A stretch of 50,209 nt of DNA from Leucogyrophana mollusca (lineage: Eukaryota > Basidiomycota > Agaricomycetes > Boletales), in assembly GCA_021014945.1 (NCBI GenBank), contig MU266525.1, positions 3,078-53,286 of the forward strand. The letters are read 5' to 3'. Within the stretch, counting starts at the first letter, position 1, and every line of letters begins with the position of its first letter. Positions 33,065 to 44,789 of the stretch are shown here, one piece after another. Both the position numbers and the translations under genes were made by a program. Under the pieces are notes generated by a model. It ran no database searches. It was not told the DNA's origin and worked only from the letters and a program-made list of their open reading frames with translations.

Positions 33065-34249
33065 CTACCAAGGGTACCCGGTGCCAGTCAAGACTCCGGG
33101 ATTTATAAGTTCATCTGACTCCCTCAACGAATCCGGCTCAAACTGAAGCACATCCCACACCCTCCCGCCACGCCATACGATCTCTGCCCCCCTCCTTGTC
33201 TTATCTGCGTTGAAATTCGCGAAATCCGTCTTGGAGGCGGGCTGGAGGCAGAATTCGCCATATACAGTGACAAGCGGGGGGTAGAGCATGGGTACGACCG
33301 TTTCGATTGTGTCAGCCTGCTTCGCTGTTAACTGCTGGCGATGGTCGATCCTATTGATGCTTACTATGTATTTTTCAATGTCCCGAGCGGCCGTCGCGTC
33401 ACTCTTAATGCGATCTCTGGGTCGGGGTGTCCGATCGTGCTTCACGATCTGCTCCTTAAAGAGTTTGAGCTCGCCAGACTCCTTGTCTCGTAATACCGTA
33501 AGTAAGTTGCTCTCGGTCTGCGTCACGACGGTGATGTTGCCTGCATGAGGGCACTCCTTCAGCCAAGCATGAAGCATGGACCTGACCGACCCGTAGCGAC
33601 GGCCTCGTTGGCGCATGTCGAGCCCCACTTGCACGTGCTTTGCAAATTCTGCGTTCGGGGCTGCGGCGGGATCTGCATACTGAGGCGGATAATTCATGGG
33701 ATCACGAGCCATCATGCAGAGCGGCTTATGGGTTTTCCAGTGAGAACGCTGGCAGGCTTGCGAACAGCTGTGATACGTGAGTTATGAGGGACCCCCTAAT
33801 CGTTGATGGACATACTACGTGACCATCTTACATTTAGAACACTTTGATTTGGCGGATTTCCTGCAAATATAACACACCTTCTGATGAAGATGTTAGTATA
33901 CTGACTGCTAGAAAGGAAGGAATGGTCGTACGACATCGGCGAGGTTATTGTCGATGATGGCTTGCATTTGGGGTAGGAGGTATCCGTCATTGTCGAAGAA
34001 GTATTCTATCTCTTCGGGTGTGGAGGATTTTCGGAAGAACTCAGGAATCTTGTCAATGTCGGCTCGCGTTAAGCGCGGTTTTCCGTTCGGGCTCATGGCA
34101 GGAGGAGGGGGACTTCGCGTCGCGGTGCTAGGCATGTCCGAGTCCGATTCCGAGTCTGATGAGACTTCGCCGGCTTCTTCATTTTGGATGCGCGCAAGTA
34201 GCAGTGATTTGATCATTTGAACAACCATTTGATCTGTGTCCTCCGCCAT
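33065..34249 (-). CDS. MYND-type zinc finger protein
   Basis: Three exons (34249-33932, 33880-33816, 33767-33065) give 361 residues. The first exon codes an acidic Ser-rich region and RADIDKIPEFFRKSSTPEEIEYFFDNDGYLL. The MYND finger (about 107-145) is split over exons 2 and 3. Exon 2 gives CYICRKSAKSKCSKCKMVT. After the intron comes YCSQACQRSHWKTHKPLC, completing the full Cys/His set of the domain. Choosing the donor gtatgt restores the invariant Tyr before CSQAC, which supports the model. The C-terminal 215 residues show no domain I know. The finger usually binds proline-rich partners. The gene is divergent from DBP4 with 190 bp between start codons. Confidence 0.88.
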
Positions 34250-34439
34250 TTTGAAGGAAAACGTTACTGGCTAAACGGTAAGCCTCGGTGGTGGATTGAT
34301 TGAAAGATATCATTAATATTAGATGGGTTTCCGGAGACCCTGGAAACCCCGAGTCTGGGGTCCTACATGGAATTCTGACCGATCGGCCAATGATCACCCA
34401 AATGGCGTCGCTTGAAGTCTTTGCAGAAATTTATCGACC
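34250..34439. promoter_or_regulatory. Shared divergent promoter of the MYND gene and DBP4
   Basis: Only 190 bp separate the two ATGs on opposite strands, so both core promoters must lie here. No clear TATA box is visible. Inferred from geometry. Confidence 0.5.
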
Positions 34440-37245
34440 ATGGCAGCCCAAGCAGGCCCCTCTGCCCCTCCAAAGCGCCAGAAAGCAAAGAAGGGCGCAA
34501 AACATGGACTCAGACCGAACAAAGCCAAACAGTTGTCCGAAAACCAGAGAGTGGACGCTCTCAATCGTGCTGTGACGGAATTTGTGAGTATTCCAGCTTT
34601 GAAGGTCCCTCATACATACCTGATGTCCCAATCGTAACGAAGGAACTTAGTGACGGTCAACGAGCATTTTCTGACCTTCCTATATCCGACTTCACGAAGC
34701 GCGGTGTGTAAAGTTCCTCGCGGCGCGGGCGAGAGTATCGTTGTGACGCCCGGCTTGCTTTAGGGTTGAAAAAGTCATTTTTTGTCGACATGACGGACAT
34801 ACAGGCGACAAGTATACCCGTGTCGCTGAAGGGCAAGGACGTTCTCGGCGCGGCTCGTACGGGGAGTGGAAAAACCCTTGCATTTCTCATCCCGACCCTT
34901 GAGATTCTCTACCGCAGAAAATGGGGCCCTCAGGATGGCTTGGGGGCCCTAATTATATCACCAACGCGCGAGCTGGTATTATTTACATTCCTGTCACTTT
35001 TACTACCGCTAATACATTACTTCCAGGCAGTCCAGATATTCGAGGTTCTGCGTTCCATAGGCTGTTATCACAGCTTCTCTGCAGGACTGGTGATAGGCGG
35101 GAAGAATCTGAAGGATGAACGGGAACGGCTGTCCCGGATGAATATCCTAGTCGCAACACCAGGGCGTTTGCTCCAGCACATGGACCAGACATTTGGATTT
35201 GAGTCGGACAATCTGCAGGTACTTGGTAAGTGCTTTCGAATCAATTGATAAACTGGACTTTGAGTCGCGGCTACTTTAAGTCCTTGACGAAGCGGACCGC
35301 ATCCTCGACATGGGATTCGCACGTACGCTGTCCGCCCTGCTCTCCCATCTCCCCAAATCACGTCAGACTCTTCTCTTTTCTGCTACACAAACCCAGTCTG
35401 TCACACAGCTCGCACGGCTCAGCCTCAAAGATCCGGTCCCAATCGGAGTCGACGAAGTCGGTGGCTCATCGTCAGCCACGCCCGCAAGCCTCTCGCAGCA
35501 CTATACCGTCTGCACGCTCGACAAGAAACTCGACATATTATGGTCCTTCCTTAAAACCCACCTGCACTCCAAAATCCTCGTCTTCCTCTCGAGCGGGAAA
35601 CAAGTCCGATTCGTATTCGAGACATTCTGTAAGATGCATCCTGGTATCCCGCTCTTGCACCTGCATGGCAAACAAAAGCAAAGTGCGAGGCTAACAATGT
35701 ACACGAAGTTCACGTCCTCTCAACACGCGGTGTTGTTTGCCACTGACATCGCTGCGCGCGGCTTGGATTTTCCATCCGTTGATTGGGTCGTCCAAGTGGA
35801 TGCCCCTGAAGACGCGGACACGTATATTCATCGCGTGGGCCGGACAGCACGGTATGAGAGTGCAGGAAAAGGACTTCTTCTCCTCTTACCCAGCGAGGAG
35901 GAAGGTATGAAAATAGCCCTCGAGAAAAAGGGGATCACGGTCGAGAACATCAAAATCAGGCCCAGTAAGACGCAAAGCATACAGAACCAGCTGCAGAACC
36001 TCGCATTCCAGGACCCGGAAATCAAATACCTCGGTCAGCGGGTATGTTGCGACACGGTTGCCCTTCGTCCATTCGCCTCATCTCACAACTACAGGCATTT
36101 GTATCATATGTGCGATCGGTCTATCTTCACAAAGATAAGTCCATATTCAAAGTCGGTGAACTGCCGGTCGAAGCTTTCGCCGAGTCGCTTGGGCTTCCTG
36201 GTGCACCAAAGATCAAATTTCTGGGTAGAGAGCTTGCTAGGAAGGCCAAAAATGCGTCGCGCAGTGTTGCGGCGCTTCAAGCCGAGATCGCAGAGGAGAA
36301 AAAGGCGGAGAAAGTCGACGAGTCTTCTGACGAGAGCGATAATAACGAACAAGGAAGAGAAATCCCGTCTTCAGATGAGGAGGAAGTCGATGACGAGAAG
36401 CAGGATAGTGGAGAGGCTTCAAAGGTCGCCAAGGTACTCCTTCTTCGCCTTGGCTGCTTGTGTCACGTTCATTCACAGCTATTAGCCCGCCGTCCGCACG
36501 AAATACGACCGGATGTTTGAGCGGAAGAACCAAAATGTTCTCTCCTCGCACTATTCAAAACTGATCGATCACGGTGACATCGTTGACGACGACGAAGATT
36601 TCATCACCCTGAAACGTGCGGACCACGACCTCCCTGATGCAGACCCGGGCTCCCTTGATCATGAAGCTGAAAACCTCTCAAAACGCAAGCTCAAGCTCTC
36701 AAAAACCAAACGTGCTATCGCTAAATATGGCGACCTTGGGCACAAACTGGTATTTGATGACGAGGGAAACCCACACGAAATCTATGAGATGGTGGATCCG
36801 AAAACGTTTTATGAAGGTGGGCTAGAGGGTGCTAAGGAGGCCGGAAAGGTGTTTGTGGAAGGCGAGAAGGGGAGACTTAGAGATGCCGATGTACAAGATA
36901 AGATAGAAGCCAGAGACAAAAAGCGAGAGAAGAAACGGAAGAGGAAAGAACGCGAGAGAGGGGTAAGCTACTTCACGCTGATGTGCACATTTGCTGCGGT
37001 GCTCACTCGTTCTTTTGTAGATAGATGGCACAGACGATCGTGATGTTGGGATCGCTGCCATCGCCCCTGTCACCGACGACGAAGGGTACGTTTCACCTGA
37101 GTTTGATCTTCCTAGCGACTCCGAGGAAGAAATAACGCCTCCGCCCGCCAAACGCAAAAAATCTGTGCCAACGCCAACAAGGCTCCGCGGCCAGGATATC
37201 GAGGACGAGGAGGAACTGGCCCTCCAACTGTTGCGCAAACGATGA
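34440..37245 (+). CDS. DBP4: ATP-dependent RNA helicase Dbp4 (DDX10)
   Basis: Eight exons (34440-34583, 34643-34703, 34764-34975, 35027-35225, 35281-36041, 36095-36433, 36486-36962, 37021-37245) give 805 residues. Helicase motifs appear in order: Q-motif region [19 protein letters not shown] with DIQ, motif [10 protein letters not shown] (about 97-105), PTREL, GG, TPGR, DEAD (about 207-210), SAT, then ARGLD and HRVGRTAR of the second RecA lobe. The extension [19 protein letters not shown] and the acidic/basic C-terminal region ([33 protein letters not shown]) are specific to the Dbp4/DDX10 group. It acts in the nucleolus on 18S rRNA processing and release of U14 snoRNA. The first acceptor (AAG at 34640-34642) is the least certain splice site. 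Confidence 0.95.
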
Positions 37246-37412
37246 TAGATCTCATGCGCTTGGTCCGGCGCACTCGTCTTGCTTAGCTTTCACAATTTAT
37301 CGCTTGAGTTTAGATTGGCGGTAATCCAGTTCCCGACAACCAAAAAAAACATCGAGCGGAACACATGGTAAGATATCAACCACTAGGGTAAGAGTAGTGA
37401 CCGACAGAACTC

Positions 37413-37967
37413 TCAGAGCTTCCACTGTTTCTTCACAATTTTCCATGCCTGTTCCGCCACTCTCCGGTCATCCGGGTGAGCCAACTTAGCAATGGCCACC
37501 TCGGCGTCCACGAACTCGGAAGTATAGACTTCCGATTCCGTCTGCGTCCCATCGACTTTATCACCTGCTGCACACGTTATATACCACCAGACGACTTTTA
37601 GTCCTGTCTCCCCAAGCTGTCTAACGGTCACCGCGAAGGGCTCGACTGCTTCTTCCACAACCCGAATAACATCGGGGTGTTGGTCGACACCTGGCATAGG
37701 TGCTCGAGTCTCCATAGTGCAAGGTAAGAGCTTGCAGGGATAGCCTGACTCCTCGTATGTCTCTCGAACGGCCGTAGCCTCAATGGACTCGCCGACGTCC
37801 TTACGGCCTGAGGGAAGGCGGTATTCCCGCATGAGACCGTGGTACAGGATGCAGATTTGAGGCCTTTCTGTTACGGGCTCCCTTCTGAACAGGATTGATC
37901 CTGCCGCTATCATGAAGTCACGGCTGAGGAACTCCTGGGGCAGGATGATTGAACTTGTCATCGACAA
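37413..37967 (-). CDS. Nudix hydrolase
   Basis: Single exon, 184 residues. The complete Nudix box lies at residues 54-76: G54, E60, then RETYEESGY (68-76), with the REx2EE core that binds the metal and polarises water. It hydrolyses a nucleoside-diphosphate-linked compound or a related diphosphate; the substrate cannot be read. SILFRR before the box and WWYITCAAG after it fit the Nudix alpha/beta/alpha sandwich. A DADUTP-, NADH- or ADP-ribose-specific signature is not evident. It is divergent from the CLN3 gene with about 490 bp between starts. It is separate from the DUF4743 gene at the left edge. Confidence 0.9.
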   Translation of the reverse strand: MSMTSSIILPQEFLSRDFMIAAGSILFRREPVTERPQICILYHGLMREYRLPSGRKDVGESIEATAVRETYEESGYPCKLLPCTMETRAPMPGVDQHPDVIRVVEEAVEPFAVTVRQLGETGLKVVWWYITCAAGDKVDGTQTESEVYTSEFVDAEVAIAKLAHPDDRRVAEQAWKIVKKQWKL

Positions 37968-38458
37968 TCCGTTATCTGGAATTTGTGTTCTTGGTCTTCA
38001 TCGCGATATTTGGAGGCTGTGAGAGCGCCAGTATAATACTCACCACTGGGAGAATAAAGTATGTGTGGTGGTGTATAGCAACTTCGGTAGGGTTGTGCCC
38101 TCGGGACGTACTTGATCGATACGGCAGTACGGATACCGCGGGTTCTCTTCGCCAGGGGGAAGTCTCACGAAGTACTGTCGATTCTCGAGTTTCACTAATA
38201 GACCATATATATGCTCCAGATAAGCTTTGATGGGGACTGCTCATCGTTGAGCTCGAGTCGTCGGCTCTGTCTTTTTTCCTTGGGGGGTTAGGCAGTAAGT
38301 GGGCCAGCGGTTAATTATAATATCGCTCAACGACCCCCCATATCGGTATTGTCCGATCGCAAGGGCGTCAATGCGTGCCCTAAGTAGTTGTCGGTCTTGG
38401 TTCTGACCACAATATCCTACAAACTTGTCATTACCGTGGTTCTCATGTGCCGTTTTGA
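37968..38458. other. Divergent intergenic region of the Nudix and CLN3 genes
   Basis: Holds both promoters. A TATATATG string near 38205 is the only TATA-like word and is far from either start. Nothing else identified. Confidence 0.35.
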
Positions 38459-40759
38459 ATGACTCGGAACGTCGCCAATATAAGAGACCAGACACCCGAA
38501 TCCCACGAGTTAACTTCAATCCACAGTCGACCTGACACCGTCTTTACGGAGCTTCCTAGCATGCCACCAGATTCACGCACTTCTCAGAGGCTACTTGACT
38601 CAGCATTCGATAGTCGTGGCGATCTCTTAGAAGATACTTTCGCATCTCGCGGACTTCGAGGTAAGCATTGTCTGCATGAACGCCAAGGTGTTGAGCGCCT
38701 CGTGTCTGAGCATCCATCTCAGCTCCGCGTTAGACATAGCTATTGTATGAGGAGGAACAATGGTGTCGCGTCCATCGTATCTGTTTTCCTTTGTACGGGA
38801 TGCTTCGTACAATATGCTGATGCTTTGTTTCCTTTCCTAGGCGAAAGACGTCTTCTACTCAAACTTGGGCTATCCTTCTTCTTGTTTGGGCTGATTAACA
38901 ATGGTGCGAAGCTTTTGCAATTCGAAATAGGACCGGGATGCTTAGTATTTGCTGAAGTGCTTTATGTTGTCATTTTATCTGCGGCACTTGACCTTGTACC
39001 GCCTTCGACACCCAAAGGCATAATAGCCTTCTGCAACATCGCACCGGCGCTTATCGCCAAGGTAGGGTGGCCGTACCTCCTCAAGGGACAGATTCGATAC
39101 GCACGTCGCGTCGTGGGATGCTGTTTATTGAGCGTCCTCGGGATGCTTGTGAGTCCCAATGTAAATATATAACGGGTCACAATTTCATTTACGTCGGCAT
39201 AGGTTGTTGCGTTACACGAGAGCCTTTTTTCCAGGCTTATGGGCATTGCATTGGCTTCTTTCTCATCGGGTACCTATCTCTTGTTATATACCGCCATCCA
39301 TCTTGCAGCTAATCTGCTTTCCAAATAGGACTGGGTGAGCTGACATTTTTGCAGTTGTCAACGACATACAGTCCCCCTTCGGTGGGTGGCCATAGCGTCG
39401 GGTATGCTTTCCAAATTTGATAGTATATGTGGACAATTATTCATCGCATGCGAATATCAAGGTATTTTGCATCAGGCACGGGAGCTGCAGGTCTTGTCGG
39501 AGCATTCTTGTGGTGGGAGGTTAGAGGACTTGGTGTTCGGACTGGCGTTGGACTTTCAGCTGTAGGCGCACTGCATTTCAGCCCTTCCTACCAGAGTGGA
39601 TAACCGTTCTTGTCACAGGTCCTTCCGTTCGTTGTGCCGCTTGTGTACTTTTTCGTACTTCCTCGCCCAGGTGTTTTCCTTCACCCCATCTCCCAATCTT
39701 ATACAGCCATCCCCTCCGACGAAGCTACCATCGACGCAGAAGTTGAGACCTCGCCTTTGTACGGCGCTGAAGAATCAAGTCTTGGTGGTGCGGAAGATTC
39801 CAATGACGTGAGCATAAATCCAAAGGTCGCCGTCAGTCTTTCAGCTGCCGATAAATGGCGTCTGGTGAGACCAATGCTGGTGAAGTACATGCTCCCTCTT
39901 TGTAAGTCGACCGTCTTTGTATCCACGACGCTTATCCGAACTTAGGATAACCCCACCGCACAGTTTGTGTATACACGGTGAGTTTCACTGGGCAAGTGTG
40001 AAGTATAAACCTAAGTATCAATTTTATGGTAGTTTGAGTATACCATCAATCAGGTACGTCCGTTTGAAGACCACATGCATTGGCCCTACATGACCGCGCA
40101 ATAGGGTGTTGCCCCGACCCTACTCTACCCAGTACCATCGCGGGAGCGATATGCGCTCCTTAGCAAAATAATCCACTCGGTCCGAGATTATTATCCCCTA
40201 TGGCAGGTAGGTTCCCCAGACTGCCCTTCGAAGTGACCCAAGACTATCCCATACCCTTAGCTAGTATACCAGACCACGGTCTTCCTTTCGAGGTCGTCGA
40301 TTTCTTTTGGGATTCGCCCACTCCCAGCCCGTCTGCTCCCAGCTCCAGCAGTAGTCCAGCTCCTCGTCCTTCTGATCCTCATGTTCGAATCTGCCGTTGG
40401 CCTATTCCCAGAAGACCGCGAAGGCAGAAGCATAACCCTTGTCTTCCTTTTGATCAGCTTGGAGGGTATTTGCGGTGGCTTAGCGTAGTAAGTATCTATG
40501 CTTTTTATCGCTGCTCTTCAATATCTTGAATCTTCTCTCTAGCGTCAATGTCTTCTACCGGATAAACCAAGAGAAGCCTGATTCGGCGACGACGCACAAC
40601 CTCGAACGCACGAAACAAGAACTCGAGTTCAAAATTGGGTCTATAGGTTTCGCCGATAGTTCCGGGATCCTGCTTGCATCCCTGCTCGCTGTTCCCACGG
40701 AAATGGAGCTCTGCAAGGCGCAGGTTGCTAGGGGAAAGCTCTTATGCAAGGGACTCTGA
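38459..40759 (+). CDS. BTN1: CLN3/Btn1 (battenin) lysosome-vacuole membrane protein
   Basis: Twelve exons give 519 residues in frame: 38459-38660, 38841-38903, 38958-39148, 39203-39269, 39329-39401, 39462-39561, 39619-39901, 39964-39977, 40033-40053, 40105-40206, 40261-40487, 40543-40759. CLN3 signatures are FFLFGLINNVLYVVILSAA, DLVPPSTPKGIIAFCNIAPAL, VVALHESLFSRLMGIALAS, GLGELTFLQLSTTY, GYFASGTGAAGLVGAFLWW and ADSSGILLASLLAVPTE. There are about ten to eleven hydrophobic helices and a soluble loop in exon 7. The human gene is mutated in juvenile Batten disease; the yeast protein affects vacuolar pH and arginine transport. Exons 8 (14 nt) and 9 (21 nt) are microexons. Intron 1 (180 nt) is stop-free and a multiple of three, so it could be retained. 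The N-terminal cytosolic part is poorly conserved; Met35 could be the start. Confidence 0.92.
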
Positions 40760-41019
40760 GAGACGTTACAACGTGGTCAGTATGTAGATATCGGAATGAA
40801 AACAAGATGCACGTATTGGTTGCGTTCAATACATGGATAGATGTACATCAACACAAGACTGGGTTCATTATACAGCATAGCTTGGGTTACAAAGCGTGGC
40901 GATGAAGCAAGGAGAAACCAAGGGAGAAGCAATGAAAGCAAGTCGAAAACATATGCCGAGTGTAAACATCAAGTGCCCAAAGATGATATAGATATAGGGG
41001 GAGGTTGTAACTCTAAAGG

Positions 41020-44000
41020 TTATGTGGGTCGAGCTGGCGAACCAACGTAGTGTTGGAATGATGCCCATGTTTCCTGCAGATGTTGCGGGGCGTATGCTGG
41101 CAGCGATGGCGGGGGAAGCTGGCTATACTGAAGTCCATGATACCGAGTGTCGTGATAAGTTGGTTCTGGATGTGGGGCAGCAGTATGTGCACCGTAGTCA
41201 TGTTGAGGCCAGTACTGTGACTGCGTATTAATCGGCTGTCCCGCGTACCCATCTGTAGGGTAAGACATCGGAGGTTCTGGGTTTATGTCATGATAAGGCC
41301 TGTTGTAGCGGTCGTGCTGATGAGGTTGCGGGTATTGCTGTTGACGGGATTGTTGGTCCAGGGAGGTCTGATATTGAGAATGTTGAGTGGGTTGCTGATG
41401 AGGTTGAGACGGGTGATGGTAGTGCTGGAAGCGATACGTTTGAGGCTGTGGGGCAGTTTGGACGTGTTGATAAAATTGCTCGCGCTGTTGCAGCTGCCCC
41501 ATTTGCTGCTCCACATGCTGACCAAACGAGCGCTCGTGGACGGGGTCCGCAGGTGGTTCCGCGCCGTAAGCAGGTCCTGCTTGAGAGATAGACGGTGAAA
41601 TCTGAGTATGATATTGCAAAGGAGGCCCCGCATCCAATTGCGTCACGGCCATTCCTCGCTGGTCACCGTCCTCGGAAATCATATATGTATCTTCCTCGTT
41701 GTGGTAGGCGTCTCTTTGTGCATTGTACAGTTGGGCATTGAGATGTCCCTCGAAGCCGTTCCATTGGTCGAGTAACGTCGGATGCAGATTGGCGAGACCT
41801 TGAGTCTGTGAAGGTGGAGATTCGGTTACCGGGGCCGTAGCTTCTGCTGCCATTGACAGTGAGGGTGAGTTGTTTGCAGAGCCACCCGATTCGCTGTGAC
41901 CGGGAGATCGCCGAGATAAACGATGCGCAGAAGACGAAGGTGTAGGGGGAGAGGTCGCCTTCTTGGCAACGCGGTGAGTCTGCCCACTGAAAATAGAGAG
42001 CTCGTCCTTTTTCCCTTCCGGCTGGGACGGGGCGAATATGTCGTTGCGCACAACAGGCGGAGTAGCACTAATATAGGTTTGCTCGGCTTTGTGAAGCAGG
42101 CGCTGCAAGATGGGCTACAAGAAACGATTCAGACAATATCGATCAGAGTATGTGAAACGCGGGAGAGGCATACCAGGAACTTTCCCGCACGGCCTCCATG
42201 AACGGAAGCCTCGTGAAACAGATCCACAGCTCGCCGCAATTCTGATAACGCCGCAGAGGTGATCTTTGACTTAGCACCACTTCCAGAGGCATGTGTCACG
42301 ACCGAGGCAAGCATCACCTTCAATCAATCAAACAGCTTTAAAAACATACACTAAAACGATTGGACATGGGGAGTGAACTCACCGAAGATGAGAACGCGTG
42401 AGTCCACAATACCCAGAAACGCGCGATTTGTGCGGGGAACAAGTCATATTGTGTGCGGAGACTACCGAGGAGCTCACAGGCACTACGATATCCAGCGAGG
42501 AACGATGGAGCGTATTGGCTATTCATCGGGTTTGTAGGATTGCTGGAAACGGCCTCGGCAAAGAAACATCGGTGAACATATAGCAATGCTGTAAAATGCA
42601 CTGATCAATGAAATTCAAGTGGTGGCCTAGACGGCTCTGGCTTACTCAAGTGCCTGTAATTGATCGGCATGAAATGTTTCATGGCTTCTGCTAGAGATGC
42701 ACCCGGCGGAGGAGGCTTTTGAGCATACTTGGGCAATTCCATATCACGGATTTTACGGTCAAGTTCGACGATTATGGAGTATTTCGGGACCTTGGCTGTT
42801 TGTGCGTGTTGGATAACAGCCGAGACGCACTCAAAGCCGAATCGAGCTTTCCATCCCGGGACTGGCAGAGATGCATACGGGTTTCAGCACGAATGTGGAG
42901 GATAGGAACAAGATACATACAACTAGGCAACAAGGAGCCGTCATCATCCATTGTTTGATCAGGATCAGCAGGCAGCTCGCAGTCAATGTAGGGCAGGTAG
43001 AAAGTAGCGAGGCGACCTGTAGCTAAACTCTGCAAAGCTGATTCATTAATCACAGTTGTACTGCAGAGACCGGTGGAAACGTGCCTGCCAACCGTCTGTG
43101 ATGAACAGCTCCCAAAATAATGCCCGGCGCTTCTGTACTTCGGCCGGGGATAGTTTCCACCGGGCACAGTCGCGATCTGATGCGAAGTTAGTACAATCGC
43201 CCACGGTATACATATTCATGCACTGACGGAGTCCAATCTAGATAACAAGAGTCAGCTGTCCGTCATGTTGTACAACAAAAGTGGGCTTGGTTGTCAACTT
43301 ACACTCTGAGCTAGCTTGGTCGCAAGACCAAACAGTCCCCACGTACTCTCTATACTATTCTCGCCGCTGCAAAGCCCCTGGTAAATGGCGAGCATAGCGA
43401 GCGTCTGGACAGTGGCGACAGAGGGAGGGCGATCTAATACTGGCTCGAGGTTGAGAGCAGCTCTTGTAAGTTTGAAATACATCTCCGCCTCCTCATTGTC
43501 AGGTGCAGAAGGTAGTGTGTGGTCTGTTAAAGAACCGAAGCAGAACACGACGAACATGAGCGCCAGCTCATGCGGGCCTTTGCCAGAAGACTCGTCTCCT
43601 GATACACCGCCCTGTGGTGCGACAGAGCCTGAAGGCACAAGGTCCGTCGCTTCTGCGTACCACAGCGGGAGGGTCTCTTCGACGAGCTGTCTCTGTGTTA
43701 CGGCACCAAAGAACCAAGGCGCTTGAGAAAGATAGAGCTCGACCAACTGGCGAGCACGATGCCAGGGAGGAAGGTGGTTGTCGACGAGGTAGTCGAGGTC
43801 AACATCATCGTTAAATACGGGTGCGAGTGGGAATGATTTCGAGAGGTGATTGACTGAGGGAGGGAGGTTCGCTGCCCAGTTATCCTGTCGTCCGGTGGCC
43901 TGGCGGGAGAGTTGAGGTGCAGGATCCGAAGGCTCGCCCTTTGTAGTGCCACAATTGGGTTAGTGTAATTGCTAGTTCCAGAAGATAGTTTACTTACGAT

Positions 44001-44789
44001 GAGTAAACTCTAAAAGATAAGATCAGTGCATCCAGTCAGGACAAGTCAGAAGTGGGGATGATAGGAGAGTGTCGGTGACGGTGCTCACTTCAGAGCCGGC
44101 CGAGGGACCATAGAACGTGGCTGCACCATCGTCGCGAATGGCAAGCGTACCGAAAGCTTCTATGTACTGTGAGTCGTCATCTACTTCCTCTTTCGTCTTA
44201 ACCGCTTTCTCGTCGTCCACTGCAGCGTGCAGATCTATAATGGACTTCACCTCTAGCAGGTCTCTTTGGAGAAGTGAGTGCTCCTCGCCAGGCATAACGC
44301 TTTGCTGCAATATTGCAAGTGCATCTTCGAGTTGGCGGATACGGTCGCTCATGAGCGCGATTTTTTGGTGTAGCTTTTCGGTATCGGCTAGCACGAACCT
44401 AGCAAAGGATATTACTCGCGTCTTATGATAATAAACACGTAAAGCAGTAGGATGTATGCGTACCGTGTACCTTGGCCAGTAATGAGACTGCCTAAAACAA
44501 AGTCAACCAAAAATTGGAACACAAGAAAGTATGCCACCCGCATACCGTTGGGACATATCGCCGAGCACCCTCTGCGTTTGCAGGAGGAGCAAGGGACAGT
44601 CTTGTCACATTTGAGCTTTAGTCTAACGTGCATAAGGTCAAGGTCGGTACTCTACAATATGAAAGACCCCGCTCACCTTCTACATTCCGCGCAAGACATG
44701 GCTCCACGGCTTCGCTTCTGCTCCTTGTCCATAGCCTTTTGGGCATCCTTGGTGTCTTGGCGGGCGTTGGTGCGGGGTGCTTGGGGCAT
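41020..44789 (-). CDS. Zn(II)2Cys6 fungal transcription factor with Gln/His-rich tail
   Basis: About 1,030 residues over some 13 exons. The binuclear zinc cluster is split: exon 1 ends CAECRR, exon 2 reads LKLKCDKTVPCSSCKRRGCSAICP. A coiled coil follows (DTEKLHQKIALMSDRIRQLEDALAILQQ). Next is the fungal_trans domain: HRARQLVELYLSQAPWFFGAVTQRQ, LAMLAIYQGLCSG, STWGLFGLATKLAQSIGLHRD, KRRALFWELFITDGWQSLATGR and YIDCELP. The C-terminal 365 residues (last exon 42108-41020) are low-complexity with many Gln, His, Pro and Tyr, probably an activation region. A 12-nt microexon lies at 43998-44009, and one intron has a GC donor (gcacgt, near 43081). Targets are unknown. A nuclear regulator is inferred from the family. 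Confidence 0.9.
43998..44009 (-). other. Twelve-nucleotide microexon of the zinc-cluster gene
   Basis: AGTTTACTCATC on the minus strand, coding SLLI, lies between a long intron ending ttttag and one starting gtaagt. The frame is kept from GPSAGSE to GEPSDPAPQ. Skipping it would remove four residues without a frameshift, so its use cannot be proved from frame alone. Confidence 0.55.

Noticed and set aside
40200..40529. Plus-strand 109-codon frame starting MAGRFPRLPFEV
   Set aside because: It overlaps CLN3 exon 11 in another frame and starts inside an intron. The CLN3 reading is family-supported.
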